The notes under the pieces are model-generated. The model searched no databases. It saw only the letters and a list, made by a program, of their open reading frames with translations, and was not told where the DNA came from. A stretch of DNA of 64,000 nucleotides from contig CACMYX010000001.1 of NCBI GenBank assembly GCA_902618015.1, forward strand, positions 124,001-188,000, given 5' to 3'. Position numbers and translations under genes: made by a program. This document shows, piece by piece, positions 9,176 through 17,874 of this stretch; the first letter of the stretch is position 1, and each line of letters begins with the position of its first letter. This stretch comes from an uncultured Alphaproteobacteria bacterium (lineage in GTDB: Bacteria; Pseudomonadota; Alphaproteobacteria; HIMB59; GCA-002718135).

Positions 9176-10080
9176 TACGCTCTCCTACTTGCTTTAAGTT
9201 GAAACCAACCTAAAATTAAGGCAATAATTAATAGTACAACTGACAAAGCATTGGCATAACCCATATGCAATAAATTAAATGCTTGTAAATAAATATATGT
9301 TCCTAATACTTGCGTTGCATTCGATGGACCACCTTGGGTTAAGACATAAACAAATTCAAATACTTTAAATGCACCAATAGTCGTTATCAAAATTGCAACA
9401 ATTATAATATTTCTAATCATTGGAAGAGTAATATACCAAAATGCTTTTACACCCGTTGCACCATCTATCTCAGCTGCATCATAAACTTCTTTAGAAACTC
9501 CTTGTAAACCAGCTAGGATTAAAACCATCATAAATCCAGTATTTTGCCAGCCAGCAACAATCATAATCATCCAAATAGATATATCAGGATCCCCCAACCA
9601 ACCCATTGAAGGTGTAGGCAAGCCTATTGCTTTTAATATGCTATTTAAAATTCCAACATTTGGATCATAAATTATTAACCAAATTATACTTACTGCAACA
9701 GATGATATAACCATTGGTGTAAATATAATAGTTCGAAAAATTACTTTTCCGTATTTTATTCCTCGATCTAAGATAGCTGCTAGTATTGTACCTACACCTA
9801 CTTGCAGAACGATTGACGCAAAAACAATTATAAAATTATTTTTTAATGCAATCCAAAAAAATTCATCCTGTGATGCTTTTATATAATTATCAAAACCAAC
9901 CCATTTCCAATCATTAAGAGAAGTCATTCCATAGCTATAAAACGATCCAACTATGGCCCAAAATGCTGGAATAAATATAAATATTGTACAAAATATAAGA
10001 GCTGGGATTAAGAGAATAATTACGGATACCCTATCACTAGATAAAGAAAAACCAATCGAGTTTGTTTGAGTTTTATTCAT
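9175..10080 (-). CDS. CUT1 sugar ABC transporter permease (MalF/UgpA type)
   Basis: A 301-aa inner-membrane permease with an N-terminal cytoplasmic tail, about six membrane segments and an EAA loop (YDAAEIDGATGVKAFWYITLP near residue 210). It pairs with the MalG-type permease whose start overlaps its stop. The ATG has no recognisable Shine-Dalgarno sequence; instead the upstream region is a perfect stem-loop at 10089-10115 that separates it from the binding-protein gene. This suggests lower translation than the binding protein. Confidence 0.95.
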   Translation of the reverse strand: MNKTQTNSIGFSLSSDRVSVIILLIPALIFCTIFIFIPAFWAIVGSFYSYGMTSLNDWKWVGFDNYIKASQDEFFWIALKNNFIIVFASIVLQVGVGTILAAILDRGIKYGKVIFRTIIFTPMVISSVAVSIIWLIIYDPNVGILNSILKAIGLPTPSMGWLGDPDISIWMIMIVAGWQNTGFMMVLILAGLQGVSKEVYDAAEIDGATGVKAFWYITLPMIRNIIIVAILITTIGAFKVFEFVYVLTQGGPSNATQVLGTYIYLQAFNLLHMGYANALSVVLLIIALILGWFQLKASRRA

Positions 10081-10088
10081 ATGATAAC

Positions 10089-10115
10089 TTCGGCTATTAA
10101 ATTTTAATAGCCGAA
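10089..10115 (-). promoter_or_regulatory. Intergenic RNA stem-loop between binding protein and permease genes
   Basis: Perfect 11-bp inverted repeat: left arm TTCGGCTATTA at 10089-10099 and its complement at 10105-10115 with a 5-nt loop. No U-tract follows on the minus strand, so it looks like an mRNA-stabilising or partial-processing hairpin rather than a Rho-independent terminator. Such hairpins after binding-protein genes are known to keep the upstream part of the transcript abundant. Confidence 0.7.
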
Positions 10116-10128
10116 ATTAAATTTTTTA

Positions 10129-11412
10129 TTACATTGCTGCTTTAGCTTCTAAAGCAACTTTTCTAATGAAATCCATTGCTTCTTGAGGAGATTTTGTTCC
10201 ATTAAGAACTTCAGTTCCCATATCAAGATAAGCATTAGATACATTCGCTTCTAAAAGAACATCTAAAACATTTACATGTCCACTTTTGTCAGCGATATCA
10301 TTGACATAAAACGTAAACCAATGAGGAGCATCTTCCATTTGATCAATTAAAGCTGCATTTGATATCAAACTACCTCTCAACTCAGCATCCGCTAAAGCCA
10401 TAGTATCAGATACATTAATTGATGCTACTAAAGCTGCTGCTTCTGGATGTTTAGTTTTTGCCGATACTTGTAATCCTTCTGCAACTAGAAAGCCTACAGT
10501 TCCATCATCAGCTCCACCTTCAACACGTGGAAATCTAAACATTTTAAAATCTGTGAAACCTTCAGAAGCAAAAATACCTCCACACCAAGTTCCACAATAC
10601 ATCATAGGTGAAATTTGAGCTGCAAACATTGATCTAGTTAATTCTGGATTAGTTGCATTTGGCGCATCATTGAAACAATTTTCATTTAGTTCAACAACTT
10701 TTTCCCAAGCTTCAACATATTTAGGATTTGTGAATAATTCATCATCAGGTGCAGTTAATGCATAATCCGCTTTTGTATTTTCTGCTCCTACTACTCTTTG
10801 ATTAAGCATGGTAATAACATGATTTAATTTCCATCTCTCAGAATTACCCATTGGCCATGGAACGATTGAAGGGTCTATTGCTTTTATACTTTTACAAGTA
10901 TCAATTAACTCTCCAAATGTTGTAGGAACAGATAAGTTATGTTGATCAAAGAATGCAGGATCGTAATAGAAGTATTTTGAAACTGCTTTATTAGCAATAC
11001 CATAAATTTTTCCATCTACTGCACCAGCATCTTGCCAACCTTTACTAATGAAACTTCCATATCCACCTTCCATATCGGCGTAAGGTGTAAGGTCGAGTGC
11101 TAAACCAGCTCTTGCTAGTCTTGCACTATCTTCACCAAACCAGTTAAAGAAGACATCAGGTCCATCGTCACCATTAAGAGCAAGTTGAATTTGAGTTTTA
11201 TATGCCTCATTTTCCCACTCGGTTACAATAACATTAATATCTGGATTATATTTTTTAACTTCTTTCTTTAATAATTCATAGAACTCATCTTGACCTTGTC
11301 TTGCAGAAAGATCCCAAAGTTTAATATCAATTGCATAAGAGCTACTAGTGAATGAAAAAGAAAGTAAAGTAATTAATATACCAGCCCATATTCGACTAAA
11401 ATAATATTTCAT
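10129..11412 (-). CDS. Extracellular solute-binding protein, family 1 (CUT1 sugar importer)
   Basis: Periplasmic sugar-binding protein, 427 aa from the chosen start. The frame is open 13 codons further upstream, but the ATG at 11410-11412 has a strong AAGGAGG site at 11421-11427 and begins a proper signal peptide (MKYYFSRIWAGILITLLSFS... ending in SSYA|ID). The mature part begins IKLWDLSARQGQDEFYELL and contains GPDVFFNWFGEDSARLARAG, typical of MalE/UgpB-like proteins. It is the first gene of the minus-strand operon with two permeases, the 92-aa protein and the PhyH enzyme. The ligand is unknown, though a glycosidase gene faces it divergently. Confidence 0.95.
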   Translation of the reverse strand: MKYYFSRIWAGILITLLSFSFTSSSYAIDIKLWDLSARQGQDEFYELLKKEVKKYNPDINVIVTEWENEAYKTQIQLALNGDDGPDVFFNWFGEDSARLARAGLALDLTPYADMEGGYGSFISKGWQDAGAVDGKIYGIANKAVSKYFYYDPAFFDQHNLSVPTTFGELIDTCKSIKAIDPSIVPWPMGNSERWKLNHVITMLNQRVVGAENTKADYALTAPDDELFTNPKYVEAWEKVVELNENCFNDAPNATNPELTRSMFAAQISPMMYCGTWCGGIFASEGFTDFKMFRFPRVEGGADDGTVGFLVAEGLQVSAKTKHPEAAALVASINVSDTMALADAELRGSLISNAALIDQMEDAPHWFTFYVNDIADKSGHVNVLDVLLEANVSNAYLDMGTEVLNGTKSPQEAMDFIRKVALEAKAAM

Positions 11413-11604
11413 CTTACATTCCTCCTTATTAAGATAGGGAGAAGTTAGCATAAAAGAGCCAAAAATAAATACTTTTTGAATATTTTTGTATGTTAAAGTC
11501 AGTTTAAGAATATAAAAAAAACTAGAGAATTACTTAATTTTTTATTTTAAATTTTTTTTCAAAAAATTATTTAAATTTAATAATTTATAAAATAAGCTGT
11601 TTTG
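11413..11604. promoter_or_regulatory. Divergent intergenic region between binding protein and glycosidase
   Basis: A 192-bp region between divergent genes that must hold promoters for both. It is extremely AT-rich with long A and T runs. The only clear element is the AAGGAGG ribosome site for the binding protein at 11421-11427 (minus strand). I see no convincing -35/-10 pair and no long palindrome that would be an operator. Confidence 0.45.
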
Positions 11605-13665
11605 ATGAATGAACCATCAAGACAAATACACTTAGATTTTCACACTTCAGAGCATATCCCTGATGTTGGAAAATATTTTTCAAAAGAACAATTTAAAGAA
11701 GCTCTACAAATTGGGCATATTAATCAAATTAATATTTTTGGAAAATGTCATCATAGTTGGTGTTATTATCCAACAAAAGTAAAGCATGCAAAAATTCATC
11801 CAAATTTAAATATTGATTTACTTGGTCAACAAATTGAAGCTTGTCACGAAATTAATGTAAAAGCTCCAATATATTTAACTGTCGGATGGTCAGCACATGA
11901 TGCAGAAATTCATCCAGAATGGTGCGCAAGAAATAGTGACGGAAGTATAATTGAGTTTAATAAAAAAACTGGAAACGAAATTGAAGAAATTACAAGCACC
12001 GGTCAACATAGCGATAAAGAGATAAGACAAAAAAGTAAAGAGTTTAGACCTTATTGTAATTGGAAATTTATGTGTCCCTCGGGAAATTATGAAGAATTAA
12101 TTTTAAACATGGTTACTGAATTGTGTTCAAATTACCAAGTAGATGGTTTTTTCTTTGATATACATTTCACTCAACTAAAATGTTACTGTGATAATTGTAA
12201 GCAATCTATAAAGGAAACTGGTTATGATATCGGTAACCCTGAAGAAGTAAATGCTCATTGGAATGAAATTGTTTTAAAAAATTTTACTAAAAATATGACT
12301 ACTCATATTCAATCTATGAAACCAGATGCAAGTATATTTTATAATGGTTTAACTGTTCTTGAGAGAAAAGAAAATTTACTTTACCGCGTTCATGAAAACT
12401 CAACTAAAAATGATTTAGAAGATTTACCAACAACTTGGGGCGGCTATGATAAGATAGCAACTCAGTCTAGATATTTTCATAACTATGAAAATAAACCTAT
12501 AATTGGTATGAGTGGTAAATTTCATACTTCATGGGGAGAATTTGGAGGTTTTAAATATCCTGAAGCACTAAAATATGAAGCAGCTGCTATGATCTCCCAT
12601 GGTGCACGATGTAATTTTGGTGATCATCTTCACCCAAGTGGAGAGATGGATTTGGATACATATAAAAACGTCGGTGTTGCTTTTGAATACATAAAAAAAA
12701 TTGAAGAATATGGAATTGGCGGAAAACCTTTTTCAAATATTGCTCTTTATTTGACAGGTTCTTACAATGCAGATGATGGTGTTGCTAGAATGTTATTGGA
12801 AGAGCATATTGAATACGAAGTCGTAAGTATTAACGCTTCTCAAGAAAGAATTAATAACTTTGAATTAATCATTATTCCATCATCAAATACTCTATCGGAA
12901 GAGGAAATAAATAAATTGAAAGATTTTCAGAGTCACGGTGGGGGGTTGGTTGTCATTGGGAAAGGTGCTCTTAATAATAAAAAAGACAAATTTATTTTTG
13001 ATCTCGGGGCAAAATATATCGGACCCTCTGATTTTGATATGGATTATGTACAAGTAAGAAAAGAGTTATCAAATAATTTAGTTTCTTCTCCATTTATAAC
13101 TTATTTACCTGGTATTAAATCAGAAGCTGTTGGAGATAGTAATATTCTAGCAGATATTAAAGTGCCATATTTTAGTCGAACGTTAGAAAAATATAATGGA
13201 CACTTATATGCGCCAAACAAACTTGATAAAGAAAATTATCCAGCTGTACTACAATATAAGAACACAGTTTTTTTTGCTCATGATTTAGATAGGATATATG
13301 CAGAAAATGGATCAAAAGTTCATCGTCAACTATTTGGAAATACAATTAGGCACTTACGCAAAAATCTATTAATTGAAACCAAGGGTCTACCAAGCTCTGG
13401 GAGAATAACATTACTTCATCAAGAAAATAAAAATCGATATGTTGTTCATCTCTTATATGCTCCACCACTACAAAGAGGAAGATGTTTAATAATTGAAGAT
13501 GTGCCTGAAATTCACGGTGTTGAATTAAATATTAATCTAAATGAAAAAATTAAAAAAGCATATTTCGTAAATCTTGAAAAAGAAATTAAATTAGAAGATG
13601 GAAAATCTATCCAAATTAAAGTGGATAAGTTTCAAATACATGAAGCGTTAGTTTTGGAATATTAG
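11605..13665 (+). CDS. GHL6-type glycoside hydrolase with beta-galactosidase-trimerisation-like domain
   Basis: A large (686 aa) putative glycosidase. The N-terminal half matches the hypothetical glycosyl hydrolase 6 (GHL6) pattern: LDFHTSEHIPDVG, INIFGKCHHSWCYYPTKV, HPEWCARNSDGS, and VDGFFFDIHF near residue 190, consistent with a TIM barrel. From about residue 375 it has an amidotransferase-like domain (ELIIIPSSNTLSEEEI, GGGLVVIGKG) as in beta-galactosidase trimerisation domains. There is no signal peptide, so it acts in the cytoplasm, probably on an imported oligosaccharide or glycoside. A TTG lies just before the ATG at 11605; ATG is preferred. Substrate specificity cannot be deduced. Confidence 0.85.
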   Translation: MNEPSRQIHLDFHTSEHIPDVGKYFSKEQFKEALQIGHINQINIFGKCHHSWCYYPTKVKHAKIHPNLNIDLLGQQIEACHEINVKAPIYLTVGWSAHDAEIHPEWCARNSDGSIIEFNKKTGNEIEEITSTGQHSDKEIRQKSKEFRPYCNWKFMCPSGNYEELILNMVTELCSNYQVDGFFFDIHFTQLKCYCDNCKQSIKETGYDIGNPEEVNAHWNEIVLKNFTKNMTTHIQSMKPDASIFYNGLTVLERKENLLYRVHENSTKNDLEDLPTTWGGYDKIATQSRYFHNYENKPIIGMSGKFHTSWGEFGGFKYPEALKYEAAAMISHGARCNFGDHLHPSGEMDLDTYKNVGVAFEYIKKIEEYGIGGKPFSNIALYLTGSYNADDGVARMLLEEHIEYEVVSINASQERINNFELIIIPSSNTLSEEEINKLKDFQSHGGGLVVIGKGALNNKKDKFIFDLGAKYIGPSDFDMDYVQVRKELSNNLVSSPFITYLPGIKSEAVGDSNILADIKVPYFSRTLEKYNGHLYAPNKLDKENYPAVLQYKNTVFFAHDLDRIYAENGSKVHRQLFGNTIRHLRKNLLIETKGLPSSGRITLLHQENKNRYVVHLLYAPPLQRGRCLIIEDVPEIHGVELNINLNEKIKKAYFVNLEKEIKLEDGKSIQIKVDKFQIHEALVLEY

Positions 13666-13722
13666 CTTTATAAATAAATAATAATTGATTTAAAATTATT
13701 ATTAGTATTATATTTATCTACA

Positions 13723-14148
13723 ATGAAATATTTGCATACAATGGTGAGAGTAGAAAATATTGATGCATCACTAGATTTTTATTGTAATAAACTTGGATTG
13801 AAAGAAGTTAGAAGAGTAGAAAATGAAAAAGGTAGGTTTACATTAATATTTTTAGCTGCAGAAAATAGTGATGAAAAAACTGGTTTATTAGAATTAACGT
13901 ATAACTGGGATCCTGAAAAATATACTGGTGGAAGAAATTTTGGACATCTCGCTTACAGTGTTAAAAATATATATGAAGTTTGTGAAAAACTTATGAATAA
14001 TGGCGTTACTATAAACAGACCTCCAAGAGATGGGCACATGGCATTTGTTCGTTCTCCTGATGGAATTTCAATTGAAATCTTGCAAGAGGGTGAATCATTA
14101 CCACAACAAGAGCCTTGGAAATCAATGGAAAACTCTGGATCTTGGTAA
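13723..14148 (+). CDS. gloA: Lactoylglutathione lyase (glyoxalase I)
   Basis: Detoxifies methylglyoxal as its glutathione hemithioacetal, giving S-lactoylglutathione. The four metal ligands of the family are in place: H5, E57 (LLELTYNW), H75 (FGHLAY) and E118 (ISIEIL). The N-terminus MKYLHTMVRV and the GGRNFGHLAY, SPDG blocks are diagnostic. The 141-aa length is usual. It follows the glycosidase by 57 bp on the same strand and converges with the oxygenase at 14151. Methylglyoxal production from active sugar catabolism would explain its place here. Confidence 0.95.
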   Translation: MKYLHTMVRVENIDASLDFYCNKLGLKEVRRVENEKGRFTLIFLAAENSDEKTGLLELTYNWDPEKYTGGRNFGHLAYSVKNIYEVCEKLMNNGVTINRPPRDGHMAFVRSPDGISIEILQEGESLPQQEPWKSMENSGSW

Positions 14149-14150
14149 AT

Positions 14151-15134
14151 TTAGTTATTTAATTTTACTTTGTAGTATTTATTTTGATCTGTTGCTAAAG
14201 AGATAACAGCTGGTAAAACTTTTCTATAAAAATCGAAAAGACTAGTAAAAGGTTTAGGTAGTTCATTATCAATTTCTTTTCGTAATTTCTTTAAATTATA
14301 AGACGGGATCATTGGAAACATATGATGTTCTAAATGATATTCCATGTGCCAATATAGAAAACTTAAAATTGGATTGATTCTCACAGAATAAGTACTTAAA
14401 CGGTGATCCTTTGTGTCAACTTTTGCAGCTAGGTGTTGCGTAACATTAACAGCAAACCAAATTGGCTTTCCAATATAAGTAGGTAGAATAATATAAATAA
14501 TTGGTAAAAAAGAACCGATATAAAAAGAGTAAGCAAATACCAAAATCCAAATAAAGACATACAATCTGGAATTCCAAAGAATTTTTTTCTTTTCTTCTTT
14601 AGGTGCAGTTATATCAATGACTGGAGTAAATTTTCCAAAAGCATGTTTTAGAACTTCAAACTTAATTAATTTATGTGGATATAATAAATCTGTAAGAGGT
14701 ATAAAATTCAAAAAGAATGCAAATAACTCAATAGGTCTTGAAACTTGTATTTCGTGATCATAATCATCTTCTGTTTGCAATGTTTTTGAATGATGAAAAG
14801 TATGACTCCACCGCCATCTAAAACCTTCAAAGTCACACATAAAAGAACTAATGTGATAAAAAACTTCATTTATCCAACGTGTCTTAAAAGCAGTTCGATG
14901 AACAGTTTCGTGCCAGTTCGCTACACTAAAAGCGTAAATTGTACCGTAAATAAAAAAGAACAAATATGTCCACCAAGTTCCTAAAGTTAGGTACGCTAGA
15001 TAACCTGATGCAAATAAAGATAAAAAATAAAAAAAGAAATGGATTAGTCCAGGTAGATCTCTTCTTTTACTTAAGGCTTTTAATTTTTTTCTGTCGACTT
15101 CTGGTCTGTACCAATCATCGAGATTAACTTCCAT
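14151..15134 (-). CDS. Membrane fatty-acid-desaturase-family di-iron oxygenase (MocD-like), paralogue 1
   Basis: A 327-aa integral membrane di-iron enzyme. Histidine boxes are HETVH at 75-79, HTFHH at 111-115 and HLEHH at 267-271, with hydrophobic segments around residues 31-70 and 185-230. The C-terminal box context EYHLEHHMFPMIPSYNL and the DDYDHEIQ segment after box 2 are shared with the proteins at 20165 and 22061. The family includes acyl-lipid desaturases, AlkB-type hydroxylases and rhizobial MocD, an oxygenase component in rhizopine O-demethylation. Location among sugar and cyclitol genes favours a MocD-like role, but a lipid role cannot be excluded. Confidence 0.85.
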   Translation of the reverse strand: MEVNLDDWYRPEVDRKKLKALSKRRDLPGLIHFFFYFLSLFASGYLAYLTLGTWWTYLFFFIYGTIYAFSVANWHETVHRTAFKTRWINEVFYHISSFMCDFEGFRWRWSHTFHHSKTLQTEDDYDHEIQVSRPIELFAFFLNFIPLTDLLYPHKLIKFEVLKHAFGKFTPVIDITAPKEEKKKILWNSRLYVFIWILVFAYSFYIGSFLPIIYIILPTYIGKPIWFAVNVTQHLAAKVDTKDHRLSTYSVRINPILSFLYWHMEYHLEHHMFPMIPSYNLKKLRKEIDNELPKPFTSLFDFYRKVLPAVISLATDQNKYYKVKLNN

Positions 15135-15148
15135 GCTTGATAATTAAA

Positions 15149-16084
15149 TTAGTTATCCCAACGATCTAACCATGACCCATCAACTGTGGAGTCAAATTGG
15201 TCTTTTTTTGAAGTCCCTCTAAATTTAGTGTGTTCTTCTTCATAACCTTTAAACCAAGAATCCCAATCAGCTGTATAGCTTGAGTCTTCTGATTTTCTCA
15301 TTATGATTGGATCAACTAAACCAGTATGAAAACCAGCTTCATCTTTTGGATTTTGAAATCTTAGGTCAACACTCCATCTTACATCCTCAGATAAATTTTC
15401 AAGTGATCGATGAGGAACTAATTGATGTAAAAATAAAACTGAACCAGCCTTCATTTCACAAGTAACGACTTTCTCCTCTGGAATATCTTTGTCTTCAATA
15501 AATAAATACCAAGAATCTTTTACTGAACCATCTTTCTTTTCTAATTTATGATTCAAAACTCTTTCAGGTCTATGTCCCCCAGGAACAACTTGCATGCATC
15601 CATTATGTTTATTTACATCAAGAAATGGAATCCATGCAGCAGGCTGAGTGGTTTTTTCTGCTCCATCTTTTAAATAAGCAGAATCTTGGTGCCATGGAAC
15701 TGTCATCCTAGCTGTCTGAGGTGTTTTAGATCTAATATTCCAAACTGGATGACCAGAAATATCTTTGCCAACCCAATTTTCAACCATATCTAAAAGTTTT
15801 TTTGATCCCCATAAGTTAGCAAGTGCTGGTTTTAATTCACCTCTATGATGAATTAAAACCGAAGAACCTTTAAAATCTCTTTCGAGAGCAGCTAGTCTTT
15901 TAAAAACATCTTTATCATCATGTTTGTTTGTAATTTTTCCAGCTTGAAAAGCTTTTTCTGCAAAATCATCAACAATTTCTTCAAATTCATTTAATATTGG
16001 ATTTAACTCATCCATACTAAAAACATTTTCAACGATCGTATAACCTTCTTCGTTATATTGTTTTATTTGCGCATCACTAATCAT
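15149..16084 (-). CDS. Phytanoyl-CoA dioxygenase (PhyH) family oxygenase
   Basis: A 311-aa Fe(II)/2-oxoglutarate oxygenase candidate. The iron HxD motif is in VPWHQDSAYL and the distal histidine in LHQLVPHRSLEN, followed by RWSVDLRFQ, which provides the 2-oxoglutarate arginine. A TTG four codons upstream also opens the frame, but the GGAGG site at 16089-16093 lies four bases before the ATG at 16082-16084 and decides the start. It is in line behind the CUT2 importer ATPase (gap 14 bp) and before a MocD-like oxygenase (gap 14 bp), so it is probably the catabolic partner of that importer. It is only distantly similar to the PhyH protein at 7151. Confidence 0.88.
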   Translation of the reverse strand: MISDAQIKQYNEEGYTIVENVFSMDELNPILNEFEEIVDDFAEKAFQAGKITNKHDDKDVFKRLAALERDFKGSSVLIHHRGELKPALANLWGSKKLLDMVENWVGKDISGHPVWNIRSKTPQTARMTVPWHQDSAYLKDGAEKTTQPAAWIPFLDVNKHNGCMQVVPGGHRPERVLNHKLEKKDGSVKDSWYLFIEDKDIPEEKVVTCEMKAGSVLFLHQLVPHRSLENLSEDVRWSVDLRFQNPKDEAGFHTGLVDPIIMRKSEDSSYTADWDSWFKGYEEEHTKFRGTSKKDQFDSTVDGSWLDRWDN

Positions 16085-16098
16085 AATTCCTCCCAAAA

Positions 16099-16836
16099 TT
16101 ATCCATTTACTAATAAATCAGTGAGATGATCTATTGTTGTATCCTTTTTATCTAAATCAGCAATTTTTTCACCTCTTGCCATTACACATAAATGATCAGC
16201 AATTGGATACACATGACTCAAGTTGTGAGTAATAAATATTGATGTCACGCCTTGGCTTTTTAATCCTTCTACAAACCTTAGTACTTTATTTGTTTCTTTT
16301 ACTGATAGGTGGTTTGTTGGTTCGTCTAATATTAAAACTTTTGATTTAAAATACATTGCTCTTGCAATGACAACACCTTGTCTTTCACCTCCGGATAATT
16401 GGTTAACTGGTGTATCTGGAGATCGAAGATGCAATTCTACATCTGTTAATGCTTTCATAGCATCGTCCTGCATTGTTTTAGTTTTCATCAAACCAAAATT
16501 GCCAACATTATATTGAGTTTGTTCACGTCCAATAAAAATATTTCTTGCAATAGACATTTCAGGGATCAAAGCTGAATACTGATAAATTGTTTCAATACCT
16601 AAATTCATTGCTTCTTTTGTAGATTTAAATTTAACCTTTTTACCTTCAAAATATATATGACCTGAATCAGGTTGATGTGCTCCAGATAAAATTTTAATTA
16701 ATGTTGATTTACCAGCACCATTGTCTCCAATAAGACCAACAACAGAGTCTTTTTTTATCTTTAAGCTTAAATCTTTTAAAGCATGAACTCCTGAATAGTA
16801 TTTGTTTAAGCCCTCACAAACTATTATATCTTCCAT
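16099..16836 (-). CDS. CUT2 sugar ABC transporter ATP-binding protein, single-domain (FrcA-like)
   Basis: ATPase of a ribose/fructose-type importer. Walker A is GDNGAGKST near residue 37, the Q-loop region is TIYQYSALIPEM, the signature is LSGGERQGV, Walker B VLILDEPTNHLS, and the H-loop ITHNLSHVYP. At 245 aa it has a single nucleotide-binding domain, unlike the ~500-aa RbsA but like rhizobial FrcA, and so is expected to form a homodimer. Two bases separate it from the permease stop-start junction at 16839, in a binding protein-permease-ATPase operon. Confidence 0.95.
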   Translation of the reverse strand: MEDIIVCEGLNKYYSGVHALKDLSLKIKKDSVVGLIGDNGAGKSTLIKILSGAHQPDSGHIYFEGKKVKFKSTKEAMNLGIETIYQYSALIPEMSIARNIFIGREQTQYNVGNFGLMKTKTMQDDAMKALTDVELHLRSPDTPVNQLSGGERQGVVIARAMYFKSKVLILDEPTNHLSVKETNKVLRFVEGLKSQGVTSIFITHNLSHVYPIADHLCVMARGEKIADLDKKDTTIDHLTDLLVNG

Positions 16837-16838
16837 CT

Positions 16839-17819
16839 TTAATCCTTTGCCTTGTTTTGACCAATTCGTGTCGCTCTTCTACTTATATAAGTATTAAACA
16901 CGACGGCTATAATAATTAAAGAACCTAAACCTGCTCTAAACCATTCAGCATCTATTCTAGCCATAATGATTCCACTTTCTAAAAACCTGATTAGTATTGC
17001 GCCAATAACGGCACCAAAAACTGTTCCGATACCTCCAAATAAACTGACACCACCAATAACTGCTGCAGCAATTGACTCTAGTTCTAATAAGTATCCTTGA
17101 GATGGTAATGGTGCTTCCAATCTAAATGTTTGAATCATTCCAGCAAAGCCAGCTAAGAAACCACATAAGATGAAACAAAACATTTTAACGTTTCCAGTCT
17201 TTATTCCCATTGAAGATGCTGCGTTTTGATCTCCGCCAGTTGCATAGATCCAGTTACCAACATTACTTCTGTGAAGCATAACACCTAAAACTACGGCAAC
17301 TAAAAGAGCCCAGTACAAGGAAGCTCTAAATAACTCAAATTGATAAACGAATAACTCATTTGGTAAAATATGAGGAAATGGTGGTGGAAATCCTGCAGTA
17401 GCTACAGTTGTAAGACTTCTAGCAATATAGAGCATTCCAAGAGTTGCGATGAAAGAAGGAATTCCAAATCTTAAGGTAATAAATCCATTAACAAAACCAA
17501 CAATAATACCAATCATTAATCCTAGAAAAATAGCAAACCATGGTGGTATCCCTTGGTGGACCATTTGTACGATTGTCATAGGTACTAATGCAAAGACTGA
17601 GCCAACAGATAAATCAAATTCACCTGATATCATTAATATTGCAATCCCAATAGCAACAATAATATATTCGGGTGTGATACCCATAACTATTCTTATATTT
17701 CTTGCATCTAAAAATCTTTCATTAGCAATATAAAATCCAATCATTATTGCTAGAAACATTAAGAAGGTTGCTACCTCTGGTCTTACTAATAAACTTCTAA
17801 GACTAAAATTTTTACTCAT
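16839..17819 (-). CDS. CUT2 sugar ABC transporter permease (RbsC type)
   Basis: A 326-aa inner-membrane permease with 8-10 hydrophobic stretches. RbsC-type blocks are visible: MISGEFDLSVGSVFAL, FIATLGMLYIARSL, GNWIYATGGDQNAA, IAAAVIGGVSLFGGIGTVFGA. The start ATG is preceded by an A-rich stretch with no Shine-Dalgarno sequence, directly after the terminator-like hairpin at 17841-17866, so its expression likely depends on read-through from the binding-protein gene. Confidence 0.95.
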   Translation of the reverse strand: MSKNFSLRSLLVRPEVATFLMFLAIMIGFYIANERFLDARNIRIVMGITPEYIIVAIGIAILMISGEFDLSVGSVFALVPMTIVQMVHQGIPPWFAIFLGLMIGIIVGFVNGFITLRFGIPSFIATLGMLYIARSLTTVATAGFPPPFPHILPNELFVYQFELFRASLYWALLVAVVLGVMLHRSNVGNWIYATGGDQNAASSMGIKTGNVKMFCFILCGFLAGFAGMIQTFRLEAPLPSQGYLLELESIAAAVIGGVSLFGGIGTVFGAVIGAILIRFLESGIIMARIDAEWFRAGLGSLIIIAVVFNTYISRRATRIGQNKAKD

Positions 17820-17833
17820 ATTTTTTTTATTTT

Positions 17834-17866
17834 AAAAAAAACCAGGCTCTATTTAAAGAGCCTGGT
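17834..17866 (-). terminator. Hairpin plus U-tract after the CUT2 binding-protein gene
   Basis: 10-bp GC-containing stem: ACCAGGCTCT at 17841-17850 and its complement at 17857-17866 with a 6-nt loop, followed on the minus strand by a run of T residues (17834-17840). It sits nine bases after the binding-protein stop and just ahead of the permease start, so it is best read as a partial terminator (attenuator) that raises binding protein over permease levels. Confidence 0.75.
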
Positions 17867-17874
17867 TAAGATAT

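Noticed and set aside
13666..13722. AT-only inverted repeat between the glycosidase and glyoxalase genes
   Set aside because: Stem has no G-C pairs and no clear U-tract; too weak for a terminator call in such AT-rich DNA.
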